64,000 bases of DNA from an uncultured Holophagaceae bacterium (GTDB lineage: Bacteria; Acidobacteriota; Holophagae; Holophagales; Holophagaceae): positions 149,193 to 213,192 of the forward strand of contig CAIOFF010000048.1 in the NCBI GenBank assembly GCA_903857495.1, given 5' to 3'. The first letter of the stretch is position 1; the number at the start of each line of letters is the position of its first letter. Positions 35,968 through 44,307 of the stretch are shown piece after piece. A program made the translations under genes and the position numbers. The notes under the pieces were generated by a model that had not been told where the DNA came from, did no database searches, and saw only the letters and a program-made list of their open reading frames with translations.

Positions 35968-38499
35968 TTGCCTTCTGACGCCACGCACTTCGGTTCCTAC
36001 CGGCTGCTCTCCCGCCTGGGCGAGGGGGCCATGGGCGAAGTCTGGCGGGCGCTCGACCTGCGGCTCGAGCGCGAGGTGGCCCTCAAGTTGTTGAAGAACG
36101 CTGATGACCAGCGCCGCCAGGCGCTCATCGGCGAGGCCAAGCTGGCCTGCCAACTGAACCACCCGAACATCGCCCACATCTACGACGCGGGCGAGGTGGA
36201 GGGCACGCCCTACATCGCCATGGAGCTGGTGGAGGGGCAGACGCTGCGGGCCCTGGTGGGCCGGCCCCTGGAGGGGGAGAGCCTGCAGAGCCTGGCCCGG
36301 CAGGCGGCCGCGGCGCTGTCCCATGCGCACCAGAAGGGCATCGTCCACCGGGACATCAAGCCCGAGAACCTGCTGCTGACCGGGGAAGGCCAGCTCAAGA
36401 TCCTGGACTTCGGCATCGCGCGCCGCGGCGATGCGGAGCCGCTCCCGGGCCAGGTCTCCCACCATCTGACCCTGGTGGAGCGCACGGCGCCGGGCTACAG
36501 CCAGGGCACGCCCGCCTACATGAGCCCCGAGCAGGCCAATGGCCAGGCGCTCACGGGGCAGTCCGACCAGTTCAGCCTCGGCGTGGTGCTCTACGAGCTG
36601 GCCACCGGGGTGCATCCGTTCCTGCGCGGCAGCCTCGTGGACACGCTCTACGCCGTGACCCGGGACGAGCCCCGGCCCCTCGCCGAGGCCCGGCCCGACC
36701 TCTCCCGCACCCTGCGGGACGCCATCCACCGCCTCCTGGCCAAGGCGCCCGGGGACCGGTTCCCGAACCTGCAGGCCCTCGCGATGGGCCTCGCCGAGAA
36801 TGTGCCCACGGCGACCGTGCCCCACCTCGCGAGTCCGGCAGGACCTGGGCGCAGCGGGCGTCGGCGCCTCCTCCTGGCCTCGGTCGGCGGGGTGGTGGTG
36901 CTGGCGGCGGTCCTGGGGTTCTGGCTGTGGCGGCGGGCTGAGGCCACGGGCCTGGGCGAGGCGCGCCGGGCCTCGCGGGAAGACTTCACCCGGGGCCGCC
37001 GGGTGGTGGCCATCCTGCCCCTGGAGCAGCTGCGGCCGGACCCGGAGCACGCCTGGCTGAGCAACAGCTTTGCCGACGCCATGGCCTTCGGCCTCGTGCG
37101 CCGGGAAGGGCTGGCGGTGGTGGATCGCCTGCGGGTGGCGGAGGCCATGCACCAGCTGGGCGACACTCCCGGTCAGGCTCCTCGCGCCGTGGGTGAGCTG
37201 GGCCGGCAGCTGAAGGCGGAGCTGCTGGTGCTGGGCAGCTATCAGGTGGTGGCAGGTCAGCTACGTCTGGGGGTCCGGGTCGTGGATGCGCTCCGGGGCT
37301 CCACCCTGCACCAGTTCCAGCTCGACCGCCCGATGACGGAGCTGCTGAAGCTCGAGGACGAGCTGCAGCAGCGGCTGCCCCAGGAGATGGGTTTTGGCAG
37401 TGATCCCGGCGCCGTGCGCTCCCAGGCGCGACTGCCGCGGACGCGGGAGCTCTACACCAAGGCGCTGCAGGTCTTCACGGAAGGCAACCAGGACTCGGTG
37501 CGGCTGGCCAACTCCCTCCTGGCCACGGCCATCGAGCTGGAGCCGGACTATGCGCCGGCCCACGCGGAGTATGCCTGGACCCTGGCGGAGCTGGGTGCCA
37601 TCACTGCGCTCAGCCAGGGCCGCTACGACGAAGGCCAGGCGCTGCTGCGCAAAGGGAAGGCCGCGGCGGAAAAGGCCATGCACCTGGATCCCAGCGCCTC
37701 CCAGGCCTACCGGGCGCTGGCCTCCATCCAGCTGCGCTTGGGCGACCTGGAGGGCGCCAGCCAGATGGCGCTGCAGGCCGTGCGCCTGGATCCTGCGGAC
37801 CACAAGGCCTACGATGTGCTGGCCGATGTCTTCGCGGGCCTGGACGGCGAGGACAACCACCAGGCCGCCCACCGGTATTTCGAGAAGTCCCTGAGCCTGT
37901 TCCCGGAGGGCTGGCAGGCCCACCACCGCCTGGGCGTGCTGCTCCAGAACGAGGGCAACCTGCCGGAGGCCCTCCAGCACGCGGACCGCGCCCTGGCGCT
38001 GCGCCCCACCGTGGAGTTCGCCTATGTCACCGCGGCGGATGCCCTTCTGTGGATGGGCCGCAGCACCGAGGCCGAGGCGCATCTGAAGGCCGGGCTGCGG
38101 GAAGTGCCCAGCTCGAACGTGCTGCGCAGCCTGCTGGCCTACACCGCCTGGGACCGCCACGACCGCACGGCCGCCGAGGGCTACCTCAAGGAGCTCGAAG
38201 GCGCCTGGCCTGCGGGCCACTCGAACACCATCCTGCTGGCGGGCGTGAAGCAGGCTGTCTCTGGCGACGGGGCCGGCGCGCGGGCCCGGTTCGAAGCCTT
38301 CCGCCAGCAGCTCGCGGCCACGGATCTGGCCACCAAGAAGCACAACGAGAAGCGGGTGCTGTCGGTGAACCTCTACTTCATGGCCCGCATGGTGGCCCGC
38401 CTCGGCGACCGCGCCGCGGCCCTGGCCATGGTGGAGCTCGCCGACCGCCTGCACGCCGGCAAGCTCAAGGTCTCCCGGCAGGATCCCGCCTTCCGCTGA
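35968..38499 (+). CDS. Membrane Ser/Thr protein kinase with TPR repeats
   Basis: Predicted 843-residue Hanks-type kinase. The kinase domain (residues 8-275) is complete: glycine loop GEGAMGEV (18-25), Lys40, HRDIKPEN (127-134), DFG (147-149) and SPE (186-188). A membrane helix (about 300-322) separates it from a FlgO/TolB-like domain (RRVVAILPLEQL through LGSYQVVAGQLRLGVRVVD, about 335-440), then come seven or more TPR-like units to the end. The outer part is therefore presumably periplasmic. The start is a TTG at 35968 with AAAGGA five bases before it; no ATG fits. It is divergent from the sigma-54 activator gene, with about 130 bases between starts. Confidence 0.9.
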   Translation: MPSDATHFGSYRLLSRLGEGAMGEVWRALDLRLEREVALKLLKNADDQRRQALIGEAKLACQLNHPNIAHIYDAGEVEGTPYIAMELVEGQTLRALVGRPLEGESLQSLARQAAAALSHAHQKGIVHRDIKPENLLLTGEGQLKILDFGIARRGDAEPLPGQVSHHLTLVERTAPGYSQGTPAYMSPEQANGQALTGQSDQFSLGVVLYELATGVHPFLRGSLVDTLYAVTRDEPRPLAEARPDLSRTLRDAIHRLLAKAPGDRFPNLQALAMGLAENVPTATVPHLASPAGPGRSGRRRLLLASVGGVVVLAAVLGFWLWRRAEATGLGEARRASREDFTRGRRVVAILPLEQLRPDPEHAWLSNSFADAMAFGLVRREGLAVVDRLRVAEAMHQLGDTPGQAPRAVGELGRQLKAELLVLGSYQVVAGQLRLGVRVVDALRGSTLHQFQLDRPMTELLKLEDELQQRLPQEMGFGSDPGAVRSQARLPRTRELYTKALQVFTEGNQDSVRLANSLLATAIELEPDYAPAHAEYAWTLAELGAITALSQGRYDEGQALLRKGKAAAEKAMHLDPSASQAYRALASIQLRLGDLEGASQMALQAVRLDPADHKAYDVLADVFAGLDGEDNHQAAHRYFEKSLSLFPEGWQAHHRLGVLLQNEGNLPEALQHADRALALRPTVEFAYVTAADALLWMGRSTEAEAHLKAGLREVPSSNVLRSLLAYTAWDRHDRTAAEGYLKELEGAWPAGHSNTILLAGVKQAVSGDGAGARARFEAFRQQLAATDLATKKHNEKRVLSVNLYFMARMVARLGDRAAALAMVELADRLHAGKLKVSRQDPAFR

Positions 38500-38615
38500 G
38501 CCTGCAGGGCCAGGCTCTTCCTGGTGCTCTTGGCGTCTGCTCGGTATCGGCTGCGCCGTTACGCGAGATAAGGACAAACCACCTGTCTTCGTGGTGAGGG
38601 CGGCCAACCTTGGGA

Positions 38616-39374
38616 TCAGACTTCCGCGGCCTGTTCGGCGCGGGCCTGGGCCACGAGGGCTTCGATGCGCAGCCGCACTTCCGCGGCCAGGGCATCGCGG
38701 TCGGCGTGATCGGCGGGATACACTGGGTCTCCCACGAGCATGGTGAAGCGCCCGGGGCGGATGCGCAGGCCGCCGGAGGGTAGGGCGTTGAAGCCGCCCA
38801 CGGTGGCCATGGGGACGATGGGTACGCCCGCGTCCAGGGCCAGGGCGAAGCCGCCCTTCTTGAAGTGCAGCAGCTCCCCGGTGCGGCTGCGGGTGCCCTC
38901 GGGGAAGATCACGACGTTCTTGCCGCCGCGGATCTGCCGGGCGGCGTCCTTGATGCTCTGGATGGCCTTCTCCCGATCGCCCCGGTTGATGAAGATCACG
39001 CCCGCGGCCCAGCCGGCCCAGCCGATGAAGGGCACGTACTTCAGCTCCGACTTGCCGATGTAGACCGCGGGTAGGGGCAGGGCGGCCACGAGGTACGGAG
39101 GGTCGAGCTGGCTCTCGTGGTTGGACATGAAGATCACGGGCTGGCGGCCCTCCCGGATGGCTTCCGGCATGCGCTCCCAACCCCCGAGGCTGAAGGGGAT
39201 GTCGCAGAACCAGGCCACACAGTTCGCGAACATCGGGGCGATCGCGAAGAAGGCCCGGGGGCGGCCGAGGAAGGGCACGGCCAGCAGGACGGTGAGCACC
39301 GTGACAGGCACCATGGCCAGCACGAAGACCGCCATCAAGAATGCACCGAACCCCGTATCCCGCCAGTTGGCCAC
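38616..39374 (-). CDS. plsC: 1-acyl-sn-glycerol-3-phosphate acyltransferase
   Basis: Predicted 252-residue membrane acyltransferase that makes phosphatidic acid from lysophosphatidic acid. After an N-terminal hydrophobic region (about 12-50) come the HX4D motif as NHESQLD, the motif II region GVIFINRGDR, motif III FPEGTRSRTG and the motif IV strand VPIVPMATVG. The length is normal. A GTG at 39374 with GGGAGGGC upstream is the best start; an upstream TTG adds seven residues. A 116-base gap with no gene separates it from the convergent kinase gene. Together with the PlsB-like protein at 3407-4789 it completes the two acylation steps. Confidence 0.92.
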   Translation of the reverse strand: MANWRDTGFGAFLMAVFVLAMVPVTVLTVLLAVPFLGRPRAFFAIAPMFANCVAWFCDIPFSLGGWERMPEAIREGRQPVIFMSNHESQLDPPYLVAALPLPAVYIGKSELKYVPFIGWAGWAAGVIFINRGDREKAIQSIKDAARQIRGGKNVVIFPEGTRSRTGELLHFKKGGFALALDAGVPIVPMATVGGFNALPSGGLRIRPGRFTMLVGDPVYPADHADRDALAAEVRLRIEALVAQARAEQAAEV

Positions 39375-39423
39375 CCCGCCCTCCCCAGCTTCCAACCTAT
39401 CAGTTCAAGGGCGGGGTCGCCAA

Positions 39424-40140
39424 TCAGCGGCGGCTGGCGGCCTCCATGGCCACCGCCCGCGGGTGGAGCAGCTGGTTCTCCAGGTAGATGTGCAGGTGCG
39501 TGTCCGCCTCCAGGTTCCGAAGGCCGTCGCAGAGCGCCTGGAAGCTCGCGCAACCGTCGGCGGGGACCATGTACCCGTGGGTGAGGGCGCGGAGGTCCGC
39601 CAGCATGCCGCCGACCGCCTCGTGCTCGGTCTCCATGACGCGGATGGGGCTCTGGACGGTGCCGAAGCAGGCGGAGCCGGACGCACCGGCCTCCATCTGG
39701 CGGATGAAGGGGAAGAGGATCTGCTCTTCCTTCATGAGGTGCGGGATCAGGTCCGCAGCGAGCTCCTCGAACCGCGCGGAGACGTCCTGCAACTCGGGAT
39801 GATTCTCCCCGTGGGCCCTGAGCACCTTCTGGAGGAGGGCCTCCAGTCGCGGCAGCTCGGCGCGCAGGTAGGCGTGGTGGCTGCTCTCGAGGTGATCCAT
39901 CAGGGCCGTCAGGGAGGCCCTGAGCCAGGACTCCGGCGTCGGAACATCACTCGCCGGCGCCTCTAGTTCGGCCAGGCCGGCGAGGATCTCGGCCGGGTTC
40001 CGCTGGGCGGCCGCGCAGGCTTCCCCCAAGGTCCGGTGGCCGCCACAGCAGTAGTCCACGCCCTGGCCTTCCAGGTAGCGCATGGCCTGTGGCCAGGCGA
40101 GCACGATGTCGCCAACCTTGGTGCCGAGCTCGAGGGTCAT
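39424..40140 (-). CDS. Ric/ScdA/YtfE-family iron-sulfur cluster repair di-iron protein
   Basis: Predicted 238-residue protein that repairs iron-sulfur clusters damaged by nitric oxide or oxidants. The N-terminal ScdA domain has the paired cysteines of VDYCCGGHRTL (Cys31, Cys32). The hemerythrin-like di-iron domain supplies the usual ligands in HHAYLRAELPRLEAL, HGENHPEL, LIPHLMKEEQILFPF, EHEAVGGML and DTHLHIYLENQLLHPRA. The length is full. A ribosome-binding site AAGGAGA precedes the ATG at 40140. The upstream region is AT-rich and holds a promoter candidate with flanking repeats. Confidence 0.95.
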   Translation of the reverse strand: MTLELGTKVGDIVLAWPQAMRYLEGQGVDYCCGGHRTLGEACAAAQRNPAEILAGLAELEAPASDVPTPESWLRASLTALMDHLESSHHAYLRAELPRLEALLQKVLRAHGENHPELQDVSARFEELAADLIPHLMKEEQILFPFIRQMEAGASGSACFGTVQSPIRVMETEHEAVGGMLADLRALTHGYMVPADGCASFQALCDGLRNLEADTHLHIYLENQLLHPRAVAMEAASRR

Positions 40141-40204
40141 GGGGTCTCCTTGGTCGGTTCCGGGGGCCGCCCCACGAGGGCGGACGATCCCAGCCGATCG
40201 ATAA

Positions 40205-40250
40205 ATCATACAAAAAGGATCATCTATTCTGCAATATCTTTTTGTATTGA
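40205..40250 (-). promoter_or_regulatory. Promoter and operator candidate of the ric/scdA gene
   Basis: On the minus strand TTGCAG (40229-40234), an 18-base spacer and TATGAT (40205-40210) make a plausible housekeeping promoter, with transcription starting near 40198. The promoter is embedded in an imperfect inverted repeat: ATACAAAAAGGAT (40208-40220) against ATCTTTTTGTAT (40236-40247), broken by one extra G. A repressor bound here would cover both promoter elements. Family knowledge suggests nitric-oxide or redox regulators (NsrR, Fnr/Dnr type), but no known site is matched. Confidence 0.5.
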
Positions 40251-40251
40251 T

Positions 40252-40282
40252 ATATCTAATTTATTTTCAATAAATTAGATAT
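40252..40282. promoter_or_regulatory. Perfect AT-only palindrome between ric/scdA and yidD
   Basis: ATATCTAATTTATT (40252-40265) and AATAAATTAGATAT (40269-40282) are perfect 14-base arms around TTC. The repeat lies next to the promoter candidate above, 10 bases beyond the yidD stop on the minus strand. It has no adjacent T-run and no GC stem, so it is not a normal terminator. In a genome this rich in GC it stands out; an operator or transcription-linked element is likely. Confidence 0.55.
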
Positions 40283-40291
40283 AAGTGAACG

Positions 40292-40609
40292 CTAGGGCAC
40301 CGGGTCGAACCCGCCCCGGGTCAGGGGGGAACAGCGGAGGATCCGCCAGGTGGTGAGGAGTCCGCCCCGCAGGGTGCCGAACTTCTGGACGCAGGCCAGG
40401 CCGTAGTGGCTGCAGGTGGGGGTGAACTTGCACTGAGTGGGCAGGTGCTCGGAGAGCGCGGCCTGGTAGGCCCGGATGGCGCCGCGGCAGACCCAGGCCG
40501 TGGGCTGGAAGCGCACCGGCAGGAAGGCCTCCAGGACCAGGACCAGGGCCACGGTCCCCGCGGGATGGGCCAGCAGCCAGGGGAGCACCCTAGGCCCCCG
40601 CGGCGGCAT
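40292..40609 (-). CDS. yidD: Membrane protein insertion efficiency factor YidD
   Basis: Predicted 105-residue peripheral inner-membrane protein that helps YidC insert membrane proteins. The family core is intact: IRAYQAALSEHLPTQCKFTPTCSHYG with the three conserved cysteines, then GLLTTWRILRCSPLTRGGFDPVP, the typical C-terminal motif. It overlaps the end of ispG by 20 bases if the ATG at 40609 is used; a GTG at 40588 would avoid overlap. The usual genomic neighbours (rpmH, rnpA, yidC) are not here, so it is displaced from the standard cluster. Confidence 0.93.
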   Translation of the reverse strand: MPPRGPRVLPWLLAHPAGTVALVLVLEAFLPVRFQPTAWVCRGAIRAYQAALSEHLPTQCKFTPTCSHYGLACVQKFGTLRGGLLTTWRILRCSPLTRGGFDPVP

Positions 40610-41699
40610 CGGCCTCGGCCTTCACCTTGCGGGCTTCTTCGAGGAAGGCGGGCACCAGGTCCTCCTCCTTCACCCGGCGGATCAGCTCGCCCTTGCGATA
40701 GATGAGCCCCTCGCCCGCGCCGCCAGCCACGCCGAGGTCGGCATCCCGAGCCTCGCCGGGGCCGTTCACCACGCAGCCCATCACTGCGTAGGTGATGTTC
40801 TCGTGGTTGATCAGCTTGAGGCCCTCCTCGATCTCGTTGGCCACACGGTTGAGGTCGATCTGCACGCGGCCGCAGCTGGGGCAGCTCACCATGCGGAAGC
40901 CGCCGGTGCGCAGGGCCAGGCTGCGCAGCAGCTCGTGGCCCACCCGGCACTCGTCCTCGCCGTCCCCCGTGAGGGAGACGCGGATGGTGTCGCCTAGACC
41001 CTCGGCCAGCAGGATGCCCATGCCCGCGCTGGAGCGGATGGTGCCGCCAAAGGGAGTGCCAGCCTCGGTGATGCCTAGGTGGAAGGGGTAGTCCACCTGC
41101 GTCGCCAGCAGGCGGTAGGCCTGCACGGTGCGCACCACGTCGCTGGCCTTGAGGCTGATCTTGATGTCGCGGAAGCCCTCACGCTCCAGCACGTCGATGT
41201 GACGGAGCGCGCTGGCCACCATGGCCTCGGGCGTGGCGGACCCGAACTTCTCCAGCAGGTCCTTCTCGAGGCTGCCGCCGTTGACGCCGATGCGGATGGG
41301 GATGCCCTTGGCACCGGCCTTGTCCACCACGGCCCGGACGCGATCCTGGCCACCGATGTTGCCGGGATTGATGCGCAGGCAGGCGGCGCCGCCGTCCGCG
41401 GCCACCAGGGCCAGGCGGTAGTCGAAGTGAATGTCGGCCACCACGGGGATGGGGCTGCGATCGCAGATCTGGTGGAAGACCTCGCCGGCCTTGGTGGTGG
41501 GCACGCTGACCCGCACGATCTCGCAGCCGGCGTTGGCGTAGGCGTAGATCTGGCTGAGGGTGGCCTCCACGTCCCGGCTGTCGGTCTTGGTCATGCTCTG
41601 GACGGTGATGGGCGAGTCCCCGCCCACCGGCACCGGACCCACCATGATCTGCCGGGTCTTCCGGCGGGGGGCGAGGGGCAGGCTTTCGTGTCCGGACAT
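40590..41699 (-). CDS. ispG: 4-hydroxy-3-methylbut-2-enyl diphosphate synthase (flavodoxin/ferredoxin)
   Basis: Predicted 369-residue [4Fe-4S] enzyme of the MEP pathway, converting methylerythritol cyclodiphosphate to HMBPP. The TIM-barrel domain begins with VMVGPVPVGGDSPITVQSMT-like residues (TRQIMVGPVPVGGD) and contains VADIHFDYRLAL, RINPGNIG and LKASDVVRTVQAYRLLA. The C-terminal cluster-binding domain has the SCPSCGR cysteines and the third ligand in CVVNGPGEA. The length is normal for the two-domain bacterial form. Its presence shows that this organism makes isoprenoids by the MEP route, although HMG-CoA reductase is also encoded in the window. Confidence 0.96.
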   Translation of the reverse strand: MSGHESLPLAPRRKTRQIMVGPVPVGGDSPITVQSMTKTDSRDVEATLSQIYAYANAGCEIVRVSVPTTKAGEVFHQICDRSPIPVVADIHFDYRLALVAADGGAACLRINPGNIGGQDRVRAVVDKAGAKGIPIRIGVNGGSLEKDLLEKFGSATPEAMVASALRHIDVLEREGFRDIKISLKASDVVRTVQAYRLLATQVDYPFHLGITEAGTPFGGTIRSSAGMGILLAEGLGDTIRVSLTGDGEDECRVGHELLRSLALRTGGFRMVSCPSCGRVQIDLNRVANEIEEGLKLINHENITYAVMGCVVNGPGEARDADLGVAGGAGEGLIYRKGELIRRVKEEDLVPAFLEEARKVKAEADAAAGA

Positions 41700-41752
41700 G
41701 GGGCCTCGATCAAAGGCCCAAGTTTACCCGCCAATGGGTCCCTGTACGCAAA

Positions 41753-41774
41753 GCGCGGCCCCGGGGGGCCGCGC
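41753..41774 (-). terminator. Strong GC hairpin ending the flagellar operon
   Basis: GCGCGGCCCC (41753-41762) and GGGGCCGCGC (41765-41774) form a perfect 10-base stem with a tiny loop, 17 bases after the flgE stop on the minus strand. In that direction it is followed by TTT. This fits an intrinsic terminator separating the flagellar operon from ispG, though the T-run is short. Confidence 0.65.
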
Positions 41775-41791
41775 TCAGGGAAGGGAAGCAG

Positions 41792-43570
41792 TTACTGCTT
41801 GAGGTTCAGGGTCACCTGCAGCAGCTCGTCGGTGGTGGTGACGATCTTCGCGTTGGCCTGGTAGCCACGCTGGCTGACGATGAGCTTGGTGAACTCGCTG
41901 GCGACGTCGACGTTGGAGAGCTCGAGGTTGGAGCCGAGGATGCCCCCGCGGCCGGCCGCGTTCGCCACCCCGATGGTCGGGGCGCCCGAGGCCAGGGTCT
42001 GGCTCCAGTGGTTGTTGCCGGACTGCTGGAGGCCGTTGGTGTTCGTGAAGGAGGAGAGGGAGAGCTGGGCCAGGTTGAGGATCTGGCCGTTGGTGAAGGT
42101 GCCGCTGATGATGCCGTCCTGGTCCACGGTCATGCTCTGCAGGGTGCCGGCCGGGTAGCCGTCCTGGGTGCTGCTGATCGTGGCGTTGGGCGAGCTGAGG
42201 CCCGTGAAGTTCGACGTCCCGTTGGTGCCCATGATGTCCAGAGTGATGGTGTTGGAGGTTCCACTGAGCCAGGGGATGGTGATGACGGGGTTGTTGTTGG
42301 CGGTCGGGTTGGTGACCGTGGTTGTGATCGAGGTGGCGAGATCCGTGGTGCCCAGCTGGATGAGGTTGCCACTGGCATCGAAGCCCAGGGTGCCTCCGGC
42401 GACGACGGCCCTCGAGGTCCCGTCAGGGTTCACCGCCGCGTCCCGGACCGTGTAGGTCCAGGTGAGGTTGCCGGTCTTGTTCCCGCCAACCTGGTTCACG
42501 GTGCCCGCGTCGCTTGCAGCACCACTGTTGCCGATGTTCGGCGCCGTCGGCATGGAGATCTGGTTGGTGATGGTCGCGCCAGTGGCGGTGCTGATGGTCA
42601 GGGGCTTGGTGGCCGTCAGCACGGGAGATCCGGAGGCCCAGTCAATGGACCCGCTGCCCACGGAACCCGGGAGTACGCCATCCTTGATGTCGTAGGTCCA
42701 CTGGTCGGCCACGAAGGCAACAGCCGGGGGGCCGGCGGCGGCGGGGTTGCCGGCTTTTTTGGTGTAGGTGATGGCCAAGGTGTGCGGAGCGCCATTGCTG
42801 TCGAAGACACTCGCTGTTTGGGCCACGGTCGCACCGACAGCGGCGGCTTGGCTGAGGTTGACGCCTGTGAACCCGAGGCTGGTGGTGGGCGACTGGGCTT
42901 CCGCCGTCTTCGTGTAGTCGATGACCATGTTCTGGACCTTCCCCAGGCTGTCGTAGACCTGGACCGGGGAGGAGTAGGTGCTGCCTGTCGTTGGGGTGAG
43001 GAGGGGGTTCGCGGCGTTCAGGTTGACCGGGGCCGAGGCGTTCAGGTTGACGTTCAGGCCCACGTTGGCGGTGGCCTGGGCGCCGGCGGTGGCGGCGGAG
43101 ATCTGGATGGGCACGGCGGCGCCCGTGGTGACGAGGCTCCCGACGCCGTTGGTGACGCTGCGGTTCCAGCCCATGACGTTTGCGCCATCACTGGCCACAA
43201 GGTAGCCGTCGCTGTTGCGGGTGAAGTTCCCCGCGCGGCTGAACACCTGGTTGCCGGCGGCGGTCTGCAGGGTGAAGAAGCCGTTGCCCTGGATGGCCAT
43301 GTCCAGGGCATTGCCCGTGGCCTGGAAGGAGGACTGGGCGAAGTTCTGGTTCACGGAGTTCATCTGCACGCCCAGGCCGAACTGGATGGGGTTGCCGTTG
43401 CCCTGGGTGGACGAGGCGCCCGCGGAGCTGAAGATGTCGCGGAAGGTCATGTCCGAGCCCTTGAACCCCACGGTGTTGATGTTCGAGAGGTTGTTGCCGA
43501 TCACGTTCAGGGCGCTGGAGTTCGTGGCGAGGCCGGAGAGGCCGGAGTAGAAGGCGGAGTAGAGGCTCAT
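41792..43570 (-). CDS. flgE: Flagellar hook protein
   Basis: Predicted 592-residue subunit of the hook, the flexible joint between rod and filament; it is exported by the flagellar type III system. The N-terminal rod/hook signature is SALNVIGNNLSNINTVGFKG (about residues 18-37) with AFYSGLSGLA before it, and the C-terminal motif is LSNVDVASEFTKLIVSQRGYQANAKIVTT. The middle (about 150-520) is the variable surface region, rich in Thr, Asn and Gly. It is longer than enterobacterial FlgE (about 400). It lies last in the operon, 30 bases after flgD. Confidence 0.97.
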   Translation of the reverse strand: MSLYSAFYSGLSGLATNSSALNVIGNNLSNINTVGFKGSDMTFRDIFSSAGASSTQGNGNPIQFGLGVQMNSVNQNFAQSSFQATGNALDMAIQGNGFFTLQTAAGNQVFSRAGNFTRNSDGYLVASDGANVMGWNRSVTNGVGSLVTTGAAVPIQISAATAGAQATANVGLNVNLNASAPVNLNAANPLLTPTTGSTYSSPVQVYDSLGKVQNMVIDYTKTAEAQSPTTSLGFTGVNLSQAAAVGATVAQTASVFDSNGAPHTLAITYTKKAGNPAAAGPPAVAFVADQWTYDIKDGVLPGSVGSGSIDWASGSPVLTATKPLTISTATGATITNQISMPTAPNIGNSGAASDAGTVNQVGGNKTGNLTWTYTVRDAAVNPDGTSRAVVAGGTLGFDASGNLIQLGTTDLATSITTTVTNPTANNNPVITIPWLSGTSNTITLDIMGTNGTSNFTGLSSPNATISSTQDGYPAGTLQSMTVDQDGIISGTFTNGQILNLAQLSLSSFTNTNGLQQSGNNHWSQTLASGAPTIGVANAAGRGGILGSNLELSNVDVASEFTKLIVSQRGYQANAKIVTTTDELLQVTLNLKQ

Positions 43571-43600
43571 TGGGGCTCCTGGGTTGAGAGGCGGAAGGGA

Positions 43601-44266
43601 TCAGGCAGAGATGCCGAGGACCTTGGACATGAGGAAGGTGTTGGTGCCGGAGGTGAGGGAGATGGTGCCGCTGCTGGAGAAGGCCACCGAGTCCACCTTC
43701 ATGATCAGGCTCGTCTGGAAGGGCACCGCCGTGCCGTTCGCGCCGGTGGCGGTCACGCTCACGGAATAGGCGCCATCCGGGAGCTGGTTGCCGCTGCTGT
43801 CCTTGCCGTCCCAGGCGACCGCCGCCTTGCCGGCAGCCAGCTCGCCGCGGGGGATGGTCGCCACGGTGTTCCCGCTCGCATCCTTCACGGTGAAGGTGAC
43901 GTTCGCTGGCGAGTTGAGGTAGATGTTCATGGAGGCCTTGCCGGACTGCAGGTTGAAGCCCGAGCCATCCACCTCCACCGTCTTGCCGATCAATGCCGCG
44001 GCCTGCCCCTGGAAGAGCCCCATGTTCTGGGTCTGCAGTCCCTGGAGCAGCGTGTTGGTCTGCTGCGCCTGCTCGAGGCTGGAGAAGCTGGTCATCTGCT
44101 GGACCATCTGGTTGGGATCCTGGCTGCTGGAGGACGTCGGATCCTGGTTCTTCAGCTGGGCCACCAGCAGCTTGAGGAAGCTGTCCTTGTCCAGAGCGTT
44201 CTTGGCGGTTGCGGTGGTGGCTGACGACGTGGCTGTCGTGGCCGAGGTGATCATGCCGGTCTCCAT
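43601..44266 (-). CDS. flgD: Flagellar hook capping protein
   Basis: Predicted 221-residue scaffold that caps the growing hook and is discarded later. The N-terminal export region contains LDKDSFLKLLVAQLKNQDP and the motif MVQQMTSFSSLEQAQQTN, both diagnostic. The C-terminal part is the FlgD tudor-like/Ig domain (FTVKDASGNTVATIPRG, then VAWDGKDSSGNQLPDGAYSVSV). The ATG at 44266 has GGAGG five bases upstream; an ATG at 44278 overlaps that site. Confidence 0.96.
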   Translation of the reverse strand: METGMITSATTATSSATTATAKNALDKDSFLKLLVAQLKNQDPTSSSSQDPNQMVQQMTSFSSLEQAQQTNTLLQGLQTQNMGLFQGQAAALIGKTVEVDGSGFNLQSGKASMNIYLNSPANVTFTVKDASGNTVATIPRGELAAGKAAVAWDGKDSSGNQLPDGAYSVSVTATGANGTAVPFQTSLIMKVDSVAFSSSGTISLTSGTNTFLMSKVLGISA

Positions 44267-44307
44267 GGGGACCTCCATACGAACAGGTGCTACAGGAAGC
44301 GTGCCGA

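Noticed and set aside
38500..38615. Possible terminator or dispersed repeat in the gap between kinase and plsC genes
   Set aside because: Only a 4-base CCAC/GTGG stem is visible; there is no U-run and no clear similarity to the inverted repeat at 14775-14885.
42168..43205. Plus-strand frames opposite flgE
   Set aside because: They are short Val-rich shadows of the repetitive hook gene and do not overlap any other supported feature.
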